Shown: piece by piece, positions 1-5,666 of the stretch
Numbering within the stretch: position 1 is the first letter of the stretch
How the letters are laid out: each line of letters starts with the position of its first letter
DNA from: Candidatus Sumerlaeota bacterium
GTDB taxonomy: Bacteria; Sumerlaeota; T1SED10-198M
NCBI GenBank assembly: GCA_003554345.1
Contig: PWGE01000135.1
Span: 1-5,666, forward strand
Direction: 5' to 3'
DNA length: 5,666 bases
The notes under the pieces: generated by a model
Told to the model about the DNA's origin: nothing
Seen by the model: only the letters and a program-made list of their open reading frames with translations
Database searches by the model: none
Made by a program: the position numbers and the translations under genes

Positions 1-1074
1 TCTTTCCAGGTCGGGGAATTGATTTAAGAGTGAAGTTAGTTTGTCCCTAAACAGGTAGTTATCATAAAGAAACTGAACCCGATCATGACGTTTTTTGATC
101 TTTTCTTCTTCTACCAGAGGTTCAAGAAGAATTCTTTTGAGAAGCCTGGCCCCGGGAGATGTCTGAGTGGCATTAAGTATGTTGTAAAGAGTGGCTTTGC
201 GATCATTCCCGTAGAGAGGCTGAACCAGTTCCAGGCTCCGCTGGGTCGTTTCATCAAGAGCCATGTAATCATGGCTGTAATAGTACTCTATTGTATTGAG
301 GTGACGAAGGGAACTTTTCTGGGTTTGGTCAAAATATTTTAATAATGCCGATGCGGCTGTAAAAGCAATGGGCACCTCTGGAATTCCGAATCCTTCGAGG
401 GTGGCAGTTTGAAAATGATTGCATAGGGTCTGACAGGCATCAAAGGTGGTGAAATAATGGCTTTCCAGGGGAGTGGCAATGAGTTCGTGTTTTTCCCTGA
501 AAAGGCTTGAAAAAGGAGGCCGGTTCTGAAGTTCTTCCTCTATGAGTATTTCAGCTGGTTGAATTCTAGAAATAAAGGAGCGTAGCTGTTGGTAATGGGG
601 GTCATCTTCGAATTCAACAATTTTAAACTCTCCGGTAGAAATATCTGCAAAGGCCAGCCCCACATCATTATTATCCAGGGCACATGCCATGATATAATTG
701 TTTGAGGTTTCATCAAGAAGGTTTTGCTCGGTTAATGTGCCGGCTGTGATAAGACGAACTACATCCCGGCGGACTAACCCTTTTGCAGTTCTGGGGTCTT
801 CTACCTGATCACAAATTGCCACGCGAAATCCTTTTCGGATCAGACGGGCCACATACTGTTCGTAAGAATGACAGGGAACACCTGCCATTGGTACGACATT
901 ATCCTTCCCCATAAACTTTTTTGTAAGGGTGATATCAAGGGCTCTGGAGGTGTTTATTGCATCGTCGGCAAAGGTTTCGTAAAAATCACCGACACGAAAA
1001 AAAAGAATACAGTCATTATATTCCTTTTTTATTTTTAAATACTGGGTCCAGAGAGGGGTTTCTTTTTTAGGCAT
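1..1074 (-). CDS. mutS: DNA mismatch repair protein MutS, N-terminal part (runs off the left edge)
   Basis: MutS recognises mispaired and unpaired bases and, as an ATP-driven clamp, recruits MutL in methyl-independent or methyl-directed mismatch repair. The 358 codons seen hold the mismatch-binding domain (about residues 1-115) with the Phe-X-Glu reading motif in GDFYETF (F31, E33), followed by MAGVPCHS (63-70) and VEDPRTAKG (91-99). The connector domain follows (about 120-245, with ADISTGEF at 143-150), and then the start of the lever/core domain with MALDETTQRSLEL (271-283), TSPGARLL (305-312) and PDLER (354-358). The ATPase domain lies outside the window; full-length MutS is usually about 850-900 residues. 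The Phe-X-Glu motif marks it as MutS1, not MutS2. The ATG at 1074 is the only sensible start: an in-frame stop lies five codons upstream (1090-1092), and no start codon intervenes. No good Shine-Dalgarno precedes it. It lies 36 nt after the FAD oxidoreductase gene on the same strand. The core motifs are slightly divergent (SPG where MG is usual). Confidence 0.97.
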   Translation of the reverse strand, partial: MPKKETPLWTQYLKIKKEYNDCILFFRVGDFYETFADDAINTSRALDITLTKKFMGKDNVVPMAGVPCHSYEQYVARLIRKGFRVAICDQVEDPRTAKGLVRRDVVRLITAGTLTEQNLLDETSNNYIMACALDNNDVGLAFADISTGEFKIVEFEDDPHYQQLRSFISRIQPAEILIEEELQNRPPFSSLFREKHELIATPLESHYFTTFDACQTLCNHFQTATLEGFGIPEVPIAFTAASALLKYFDQTQKSSLRHLNTIEYYYSHDYMALDETTQRSLELVQPLYGNDRKATLYNILNATQTSPGARLLKRILLEPLVEEEKIKKRHDRVQFLYDNYLFRDKLTSLLNQFPDLER

Positions 1075-1086
1075 ATTTTCTGGTAT

Positions 1087-1095
1087 ATTTTAGCA
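1087..1095 (-). promoter_or_regulatory. Possible extended -10 promoter for mutS
   Basis: In the 36-nt gap before mutS, the minus strand reads TGCTAAAAT, an extended -10 element (TGN plus TAAAAT, 5 of 6 matches to TATAAT). No convincing -35 box stands 16-18 nt upstream. A start site about 7 nt downstream would leave only about 6 nt before the mutS ATG, a nearly leaderless message, which would fit the missing Shine-Dalgarno. In AT-rich DNA such a match can arise by chance, and mutS may simply be read through from the upstream genes. Confidence 0.25.
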
Positions 1096-1110
1096 TGTTT
1101 TTGATAATAC

Positions 1111-2541
1111 TTAATCTATGATTTTGAAACGATCAAAGGTACGGATTGTCTGAAAATACCATCGGGGCAAATCAATGATGAAACCGGAATTGTGACAATA
1201 ATCCGCGGCTCTCCATCCCATGAGAATGGCATGATCGATATTGTTATGATGAAAAAGGCCCTGTCTTCCTGTACTTATCAGGTTTGTCAGGCGACTCAGA
1301 TACTGAAATATAAGCTTGAGCTTGGCTTCAAAGATTAAGTCATATACCGGATAACAAAATGGTTCGCTATGACAGTAAGCATCCTGTATTTCTTCTTTTT
1401 GTATCAGGCCGGTTTTTTCAAGGTCTCTGGCTACCGTATCTTCTGTATTAGAATCAGGTGTTTTATCCATAGCCATTGGTATCTCACAGCAAAGCACAGT
1501 CTGATGAGGAGGGCCGATTTCTTCTGAAAATAACTTCAGATTGGAAATACGGCTGAAAATAATATCTGTCCGGGGAAAATAGTACCAACTTTTAAAGTCC
1601 TCCGGCGATCGGGAAAGAAAAATATATACGAATAATATTTTTCGAAAATTCAGAGAACGAAAACTCTGGCGAAGTTTTTTATCTTCTCTTATGAAGCGGT
1701 TATTTGTCAGATTGATCATTTCCGTAATGGGTACGGTCGAAATAACCCTCTGAGATTCATAGATGCCCTGTAGGGTGGTTACTTCCCAGTGCTGTGGTTT
1801 TCGTTTAAGCAATGATGCTTTGTTATTGAGAGAAAAACCGATATTTTTTTGCCGGCACCTCTGTTCCATTCTGTCTATCATCTGCTGCATACCCAACCGT
1901 GGATACTGGAATTCTTCTCTTACCTGAGATTCGCGTTGCCGAGAACTTAAGAGAGAACTCATTAATGCACTGAGGTTAGGAGAAGAAACTCTTTTCTTTA
2001 AAATCCATGAGGAAAGATTTTCCGGTTTCAGACCCCATACTTTCTGAGCATAGGGATAAAAGACATCTTCAGCAATACGGGAGCCAAAACGAGTCTTGAG
2101 ATAACCGGTATATGAGAATTCCTGCAGTATCTTTCCTGGACTGTTGGCGGGAATGCGCAGGTCGGATAGTTTTTGCGATAAAAAGCTTCCCATGTATTGC
2201 ATGGCACGGATCGGAGATAGGGAGAAAAGAAGGTTGGGGACCTGAAAAGGATAATTGACAAATTTATCGTGTAAATACATTGCACTGCTTCGCTTTACTG
2301 TCAGAAGTTCTTTTTTCAGCAGTTCTTTTAAATATTTTTCTACACTTTGATATGGGGTATAAAGGCGATGTGGTCCCAGATCAAGCTGCCAGTCCTTATA
2401 TGAAAGAGAACGACTTAATCCACCGGTATAAGATTCCTTTTCGAGTATGAGTATTGTGGCATCGGGTTCTTTTTGCTTTAAGCGTTCAGCACAGCTCATA
2501 CCGGTTATTCCTGCTCCCAGAATAATGTAGTCGTATCTCAT
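1111..2541 (-). CDS. FAD-dependent oxidoreductase, protoporphyrinogen-oxidase-like / UDP-galactopyranose-mutase-like
   Basis: A 476-residue flavoprotein of the NAD(P)/FAD-binding Rossmann superfamily (COG1232-like). At the N terminus it shows the dinucleotide-binding GxGxxG as GAGITG (9-14), the acidic residue closing the second strand (E34 in EKES), and the GG doublet (40-41) followed by DLGPHRLY (54-61). The middle has YPYAQKVWGLKPENLSS (162-178) and YPRLGMQQM (213-221), both typical of protoporphyrinogen-oxidase-like and glycan-linked relatives. The C terminus carries the second FAD-contacting segment, GRQGLFHHNNIDHAILMG (425-442), matching the GRNGxxxYNNQDH pattern of this family. No signal peptide or membrane helix is visible, so it is probably cytoplasmic. 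The substrate cannot be told: family members include haem-pathway oxidases, carotenoid or amine oxidases and proteins in polysaccharide clusters. No haem or glycosyltransferase gene is nearby. It starts 10 nt after the radical SAM gene with a strong GGGAGG, so it is co-transcribed with that gene. The fold assignment is firm; the function is open. Confidence 0.9.
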   Translation of the reverse strand: MRYDYIILGAGITGMSCAERLKQKEPDATILILEKESYTGGLSRSLSYKDWQLDLGPHRLYTPYQSVEKYLKELLKKELLTVKRSSAMYLHDKFVNYPFQVPNLLFSLSPIRAMQYMGSFLSQKLSDLRIPANSPGKILQEFSYTGYLKTRFGSRIAEDVFYPYAQKVWGLKPENLSSWILKKRVSSPNLSALMSSLLSSRQRESQVREEFQYPRLGMQQMIDRMEQRCRQKNIGFSLNNKASLLKRKPQHWEVTTLQGIYESQRVISTVPITEMINLTNNRFIREDKKLRQSFRSLNFRKILFVYIFLSRSPEDFKSWYYFPRTDIIFSRISNLKLFSEEIGPPHQTVLCCEIPMAMDKTPDSNTEDTVARDLEKTGLIQKEEIQDAYCHSEPFCYPVYDLIFEAKLKLIFQYLSRLTNLISTGRQGLFHHNNIDHAILMGWRAADYCHNSGFIIDLPRWYFQTIRTFDRFKIID

Positions 2542-2545
2542 GATT

Positions 2546-2551
2546 CCTCCC
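2546..2551 (-). promoter_or_regulatory. Shine-Dalgarno of the FAD oxidoreductase gene
   Basis: The minus strand reads GGGAGG four bases before the ATG at 2541 and directly after the TAA of the radical SAM gene (2554-2552). It fills the 10-nt gap between the two genes and fixes the start of the oxidoreductase. It is the strongest ribosome binding site in the leftward block. Confidence 0.8.
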
Positions 2552-3913
2552 TTAATAAAATTCTTCTTCCAGTCTGTGACGATAATATTTTTTCAGATTT
2601 CGCAGGTCTTTAAAGGTAAACTGATTCCATTCGCAGGGGAGAATGGTGTTATTATGAAATAAAGGTTCTTGTTCCAGCGGATATTTGCTTATACGACAGG
2701 ATTCCTTCCATAAACTGGTGTGAGGAATGGGTGAGTATTCTGAGATATACGGTTTTGCACCATTATCCAGAACAAAGTTGATAGAACTTTTCAATTCTTC
2801 CTTCGTCTGTCCAGGATAACCTGCTAACAGAAAAACCCCTATATCTTCTGAGGAGTAGCCGGCTTCGTGTAAAAGACGTGCAGCCTGTAAAAATTCCTGA
2901 TTATCTGTTTTTTTTCCTAATTTTTTTTGCTGATTTGGTTTTGCCGTTTCGAAACCAAATCGCAAGGTTATGAAGTTGTTTTTCTGGAAAGCCTGAATAA
3001 TATGAGGTGTGATATTCTTTAGATTGACCCCGTTGGATAGGTGGAAATAAAATGAAAAATTCTGTTTTTCAACCCATTTAAGCAGGGGAAGCAGTAAATC
3101 CCCGGCATTTGAAAGCAGAGCGTCATCGTAAAAGGTGACATTTCTGATAGAAGATGTTGCAAAATGCTCGAGCTCTCTTTTGAGAAATGATAAACGTGCT
3201 TTTTGAAAACGGGGATGCAAATAAGAAGAAGCACAGTAAGTACATTTAAAAGGACAACCTGTGCTGAGAGAGAGAATTCCCAGGTCAGAACCGGGATAGA
3301 GATGCTTGGGGTAAGGCAGAGCAAGAGGATCGGGAAAAGGCATGGAAATATTCCACGACTCCTCAAAGTATTTGCGTAAAAAAGGAACCCCGGGGCCTTT
3401 ATGTACATAATGAGGAGCAAAACAGGAGCGGGCATGTGAATAACATAAAGTGGTATACAGTCCTCCCAGTATGATTGTTGCCCGGGGAAATCTTTCCTGG
3501 AGCAGCCCGACCAATTTCCGGGCTGACAGGTACCAGTACGTCATCGACGTGTGGATCAAAACAACATCTGGTGAAGGTATCGTTTCTACATATTTTTTGA
3601 TGTATGATAACGGGAGCCCATATGCAGACCACTGTCTGGAAATGTGCGAAAGGGGCTGGGGGGTAGAAATGGGATGTTTATAGTATTTGCCTGCGCCCCA
3701 GGGCGTGCGAACAGGCTTGTGTGGTAAAGCTTGAGAATGAACAGGATGAGTCATATCAAGACAGTCTAAAAAATGGTAGGGTAGGTTGTTCTGATCAAAC
3801 CAGGAGGCTATTCTTAACAACCCCAGAGGCTTTGCCCAGTAATCATATGCTGCAAAATCTTCAATCCAGGGATTTATAAGTAGAACTTGAGGAAGGGTCC
3901 TTTTCTTTATCAT
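2552..3913 (-). CDS. Radical SAM protein with N-terminal cobalamin-binding-like domain
   Basis: A 453-residue enzyme of the B12-binding/radical SAM architecture (COG1032-like). The N-terminal part (about 1-185) looks like the Rossmann-like B12-binding fold: a first strand VLLINPW (10-16), AKPLGLLRIASWF (27-39), VVLIHTSMTYW (117-127) and IILGGLY (147-153). The cobalamin-ligating DxHxxG motif is absent, as in many members of this group. The radical SAM core follows, with the [4Fe-4S] cysteines in CPFKCTYC (C220, C224, C227), YDDALL (262-267), the GFET strand (320-323) and LAGYPGQT (363-370), then PIPHTSLW (395-402). It should cleave S-adenosylmethionine to a 5'-deoxyadenosyl radical; the substrate is unknown. 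A polar stretch (about 60-105, including WGAGKYYKHP) sits between the first and third strands of the B12-like domain. Its ATG at 3913 overlaps the exonuclease stop by 4 nt and has no Shine-Dalgarno of its own, implying translational coupling. The FAD gene begins 10 nt after its end. Methyltransferase, mutase or ring-forming chemistry are all possible. Confidence 0.92.
   Translation of the reverse strand: MIKKRTLPQVLLINPWIEDFAAYDYWAKPLGLLRIASWFDQNNLPYHFLDCLDMTHPVHSQALPHKPVRTPWGAGKYYKHPISTPQPLSHISRQWSAYGLPLSYIKKYVETIPSPDVVLIHTSMTYWYLSARKLVGLLQERFPRATIILGGLYTTLCYSHARSCFAPHYVHKGPGVPFLRKYFEESWNISMPFPDPLALPYPKHLYPGSDLGILSLSTGCPFKCTYCASSYLHPRFQKARLSFLKRELEHFATSSIRNVTFYDDALLSNAGDLLLPLLKWVEKQNFSFYFHLSNGVNLKNITPHIIQAFQKNNFITLRFGFETAKPNQQKKLGKKTDNQEFLQAARLLHEAGYSSEDIGVFLLAGYPGQTKEELKSSINFVLDNGAKPYISEYSPIPHTSLWKESCRISKYPLEQEPLFHNNTILPCEWNQFTFKDLRNLKKYYRHRLEEEFY
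3910..3913 (-). promoter_or_regulatory. ATGA stop/start overlap coupling exonuclease and radical SAM genes
   Basis: On the minus strand the four bases ATGA contain the ATG of the radical SAM gene (3913-3911) and the TGA of the exonuclease gene (3912-3910). No Shine-Dalgarno-like purine run lies in the 20 bases upstream of that ATG. Translation of the radical SAM protein therefore probably depends on ribosomes finishing the exonuclease. The overlap is seen directly; the coupling is inferred. Confidence 0.75.
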
Positions 3914-4701
3914 TTTGATGCAAATAATCGCAATCTTTTTAATAAGCGAAATTGAATTCTGTCAGAATAGTAGTTTTCTACCTGGTAAGTTTTCAGTGAC
4001 TTCCCGGAAGGCGTCACTAACTCCAGATAAACATTACCATTATGAAGGGTCAGGGCATCTTCACTTATGGGCAGAGAAAAAAACTGAGAAGCTTTTTTCA
4101 GGATAAAGGGGATAATATTTTCAATGTCGGGGGGTATTTTATAATGATACGTCCTGATATTGGAACGTATAAACTTGAGTGAATTTTCCTGAGAATAGAT
4201 GGTGGAAAGTATATGATGACACATCAGACAATCATTAATGGCCCGATGTCCTGGGAGGTCGAAATATCGGTGTATAGACCTGGCAATAGTGCCCAGTTTA
4301 TAATTGGGCATACCCGGTAAGTATTTCCGGGCAAGAGGCAGGGTATCTAAATATCTTACTGTAAAATTTTTGCGATAAACACGGGTATAATAATATCCCA
4401 GTATTTTCAGATCAAAACACACATTATGACCTACAAGCAAATTGTTTTCCAGGTACCGGTGAAAAAAGTCTCTGAAATAGTCAGCAAAATATGGCTTTGA
4501 CTGCAAATCTCCCGGATAGATGCCGGTTATACGAGAAACGGTTTTTTGTATTCTGGAGCGGGGCTTAAACCGTTCATTGTAATGAAAGAGTATTTTGAAC
4601 TTATCAAAAGAACAATGAAGTAAACCACACTCTACTGCATCCAGCCCGGGAAATATTGTGTGGTTGGTCTCAAAGTCAATAATGACAAAATCATGATTCA
4701 T
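3910..4701 (-). CDS. DnaQ-like DEDDh 3'-5' exonuclease with extra C-terminal region
   Basis: A 263-residue protein whose first ~170 residues form an exonuclease of the DnaQ/RNase T type, which removes nucleotides from 3' ends of DNA or RNA with two metal ions. The motifs are complete: ExoI IIDFET (D9, E11), ExoII GHNVCFDLKIL (D97) and ExoIII GHRAIND with H152 and D157, the histidine marking the DEDDh subclass. NYKLGTIARS (133-142) fits the usual segment before ExoIII. Roughly residues 175-263 are not part of the nuclease fold. They contain a predicted strand-rich stretch (NGNVYLELVT, 221-230) and a basic end (LLKRLRLFASK), and I do not recognise the domain. There is no polymerase nearby, so it may be a stand-alone nuclease and not the Pol III epsilon subunit. 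The ATG at 4701 is the first possible start: an in-frame TGA lies at 4731-4729 and the next in-frame Met is residue 131. No Shine-Dalgarno is visible. It is the first gene of the leftward block. Confidence 0.92.
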   Translation of the reverse strand: MNHDFVIIDFETNHTIFPGLDAVECGLLHCSFDKFKILFHYNERFKPRSRIQKTVSRITGIYPGDLQSKPYFADYFRDFFHRYLENNLLVGHNVCFDLKILGYYYTRVYRKNFTVRYLDTLPLARKYLPGMPNYKLGTIARSIHRYFDLPGHRAINDCLMCHHILSTIYSQENSLKFIRSNIRTYHYKIPPDIENIIPFILKKASQFFSLPISEDALTLHNGNVYLELVTPSGKSLKTYQVENYYSDRIQFRLLKRLRLFASK

Positions 4702-4720
4702 AGACAGGAAATTTCTGAAT

Positions 4721-4726
4721 ATTATA
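4721..4726 (-). promoter_or_regulatory. Candidate -10 box (TATAAT) of the leftward operon
   Basis: The minus strand carries a perfect TATAAT 19 nt before the exonuclease ATG. Transcription would begin near 4714 and leave a leader of about 13 nt, too short for a normal Shine-Dalgarno, which agrees with none being seen. The -35 region is occupied by a run of ten T residues (4748-4739) and has no good TTGACA. It would drive the exonuclease, the radical SAM and FAD genes, and perhaps mutS. The match is seen directly; its activity is inferred. Confidence 0.5.
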
Positions 4727-4738
4727 TGTCATATTCAT

Positions 4739-4748
4739 AAAAAAAAAA
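4739..4748. repeat. Ten-base A/T homopolymer in the divergent promoter region
   Basis: Ten consecutive A on the plus strand (T on the minus strand) lie 12 nt upstream of the leftward TATAAT, across its -35 region. They are followed on the plus strand by a further purine-rich A/G stretch (about 4749-4770). Such tracts bend DNA and can act as UP-like elements, and they are prone to slippage. Confidence 0.6.
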
Positions 4749-4787
4749 GCAGGAAAGAAAAAAGAGAAAAACTTACCTCATGAGATT

Positions 4788-4823
4788 TTTGCAAAAGGTG
4801 ACATGTCCCTGCATTTTGTCAAA
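4788..4823. promoter_or_regulatory. Cluster of small palindromes upstream of lepA, possible operator
   Basis: Three dyads lie close together: TTTGCAAA (4788-4795, perfect palindrome), GACATGTC (4800-4807, perfect palindrome), and TTTTGTCAAA (4814-4823), which is the reverse complement of the first element with one inserted base. Together they could form a regulator site or a weak hairpin between the two divergent promoters. The spacing is not symmetrical, so this is a low-confidence call. Confidence 0.25.
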
Positions 4824-4863
4824 GTTCCCGTTGTAAGCAGTCTGTTTTAAAATGATACAAAAA

Positions 4864-4872
4864 TGTTAAAAT
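4864..4872 (+). promoter_or_regulatory. Candidate extended -10 promoter of lepA
   Basis: The plus strand reads TGTTAAAAT, an extended -10 (TGN plus TAAAAT), 35 nt before the lepA ATG. Transcription would start near 4879 and give a leader of about 29 nt with room for the GGAG site. No strong -35 lies 16-18 nt upstream, as is common for extended -10 promoters. A second possibility is TTGTAA (4831-4836) with GATACA (4854-4859) at 17-nt spacing, which is weaker. Confidence 0.4.
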
Positions 4873-4896
4873 ATCTTTCTAAAAGTATTGTGAACC

Positions 4897-4900
4897 GGAG
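4897..4900 (+). promoter_or_regulatory. lepA: Shine-Dalgarno of lepA
   Basis: GGAG stands seven bases before the ATG at 4908, a normal spacing that supports this start codon. Confidence 0.7.
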
Positions 4901-4907
4901 TTATTGA

Positions 4908-5666
4908 ATGAAAAAAGCATTTACCAGAAATTTTTCTATTATTGCCCATATTGATCACGGAAAGTCCACCTTAGCAGATAGAATCATACAAAAAACGGGG
5001 ACTGTGGCCGAACGCGATATGAAGGAACAATTGCTGGATACTCTAGAGCTGGAACGTGAACGCGGTATCACCATTAAAGCCCAGGCTGTAAAAGTTCTGT
5101 ACAGGGCACAGGATGGCAAAGAATACCGCTTCAACATAATCGACACACCGGGTCATGTAGATTTTTCCTATGAAGTATCGCGCAGTCTGGCGGCATGTGA
5201 AGGAGCATTGCTTCTGGTAGATGCCTCTCAGGGAGTAGAAGCTCAGACAATGGCTAATGCCCTATTAGCCCTGGATAACGACCTGGAAATTATTCCGGTT
5301 ATAAACAAAATAGATTTACCCAATGCTGATGCAGAAGGAGTGATGGAAGAGATTGAACACAGTCTGGGTTTGGATAGTACTCAGGCAGTGTTGGTGAGTG
5401 CTAAAACAGGAGAAGGGGTGGATGAGGTATTAGAAGCGATAGTAGAAAAAATACCTCCTCCGCAGGGAAATCCTGATACTTCATTACGGGCTCTTATCTT
5501 TGATTCGACCTACGACAAGTATAGAGGTGTTATTATTTATGTCAGGGTGTTCGAAGGCACTGTGGAAAAAGGTTCAGATATCCGATTCTTTTCAGGTGGA
5601 GAAGATTTCGAGGTCGATGAAGTAGGTATCTTTTCTCCGCAGATGCTTCCCACAGAAAAACTTTCA
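4908..5666 (+). CDS. lepA: Elongation factor 4 (LepA) GTPase, N-terminal part (runs off the right edge)
   Basis: LepA/EF4 is a ribosome-binding translational GTPase that acts on stalled or mistranslocated ribosomes and influences initiation and ribosome biogenesis. The 253 codons seen contain a complete G domain: P-loop AHIDHGKST (13-21), the switch I hallmark [12 protein letters not shown] (48-59), DTPGH (79-83), NKID (133-136) and SAK (164-166). The beta-barrel domain II starts at about residue 193 with [14 protein letters not shown] (195-208). [12 protein letters not shown] and the FDSxYDxYRGV strand separate LepA from EF-G, TypA/BipA and peptide release factor 3. The C-terminal LepA-specific domain is beyond the window; the family is usually about 600 residues. 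The start at 4908 is supported by GGAG at seven bases and by the usual short N terminus before the P-loop. It is transcribed away from the exonuclease operon, with a 206-nt shared intergenic region. Confidence 0.97.
   Translation, partial: MKKAFTRNFSIIAHIDHGKSTLADRIIQKTGTVAERDMKEQLLDTLELERERGITIKAQAVKVLYRAQDGKEYRFNIIDTPGHVDFSYEVSRSLAACEGALLLVDASQGVEAQTMANALLALDNDLEIIPVINKIDLPNADAEGVMEEIEHSLGLDSTQAVLVSAKTGEGVDEVLEAIVEKIPPPQGNPDTSLRALIFDSTYDKYRGVIIYVRVFEGTVEKGSDIRFFSGGEDFEVDEVGIFSPQMLPTEKLS

Noticed and set aside
85-342. Open reading frame of 85 codons on the plus strand
   Set aside because: It is antisense to the mutS core domain, which matches the family along its whole length; the reading frame has no ribosome binding site and no recognisable motif.
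1-1074. MutS as a MutS2-type or degenerate paralogue because of SPG in place of MG and other core variants
   Set aside because: The mismatch-reading Phe-X-Glu motif and the complete domain I-II order are those of MutS1; the core changes are minor and the frame is unbroken.
2028-2285. Second minus-strand frame within the FAD oxidoreductase gene
   Set aside because: It is out of frame with a gene that has clear family motifs on both sides; no start signal and no protein likeness.
3019-3683. Overlapping frames on both strands inside the radical SAM gene (3019-3435, 3399-3632, 3450-3683)
   Set aside because: All are shadows of a single frame that carries CxxxCxxC and the rest of the radical SAM core.
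3915-4106. Short plus-strand frame opposite the exonuclease C-terminal region
   Set aside because: Antisense to an intact coding frame, with no motif or promoter.
4739-4770. Poly-A and purine-rich stretch as a terminator of a rightward gene
   Set aside because: No gene ends there on the plus strand and no stable GC-rich hairpin adjoins it.
4780-4836. Possible 18-codon leader peptide upstream of lepA
   Set aside because: It begins with ATG but has no Shine-Dalgarno, lies upstream of the likely lepA transcription start, and shows no codon run suggestive of attenuation.
4955-5146. Short minus-strand frame opposite the lepA G domain
   Set aside because: The sense frame holds all G-domain motifs; the antisense frame is a by-product of codon use.
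4908-5666. LepA residue changes such as LDTLELERE in place of the commoner LDSMDLERE, and T201 where Trp or a hydrophobic residue is common
   Set aside because: These are conservative or known to vary within LepA; all nucleotide-binding motifs are intact, so no change of function is suggested.

Overview
The window carries five protein-coding genes and one divergent intergenic region. The base composition is AT-leaning, genes are tightly packed, and I see no mobile element, CRISPR array, tRNA or rRNA. The organism is clearly bacterial (MutS and LepA/EF4). The MutS and LepA sequences read as a Gram-negative or spirochaete-like lineage, but that placement is an impression from residue patterns and is not secured.

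Layout: positions 1-4701 are a single leftward (minus-strand) gene block. In transcription order it holds a DEDDh-type (DnaQ-like) 3'-5' exonuclease (4701-3910), a radical SAM protein of the cobalamin-binding-domain type (3913-2552, sharing a 4-nt ATGA stop/start with the exonuclease), a protoporphyrinogen-oxidase-like / UDP-galactopyranose-mutase-like FAD oxidoreductase (2541-1111, after a 10-nt gap that holds its Shine-Dalgarno), and the N-terminal 358 codons of mutS (from 1074, after a 36-nt gap), which runs off the left edge. A 206-nt AT-rich region (4702-4907) holds divergent promoter candidates. To its right lepA (EF4) runs rightward from 4908 and leaves the window after 253 codons.

How they may work together: the spacing says the exonuclease, radical SAM and FAD genes are co-transcribed and probably translationally linked, with mutS either the fourth gene or driven by its own weak promoter. 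The two outer genes act on DNA (exonuclease, mismatch recognition). The two inner ones look metabolic: a radical SAM enzyme followed by an FAD oxidoreductase, with no recognisable substrate. This unexplained redox pair between two DNA-processing genes is the most interesting thing here. Nothing in the sequence proves a functional link, and chance co-location with a housekeeping gene remains the simplest alternative.
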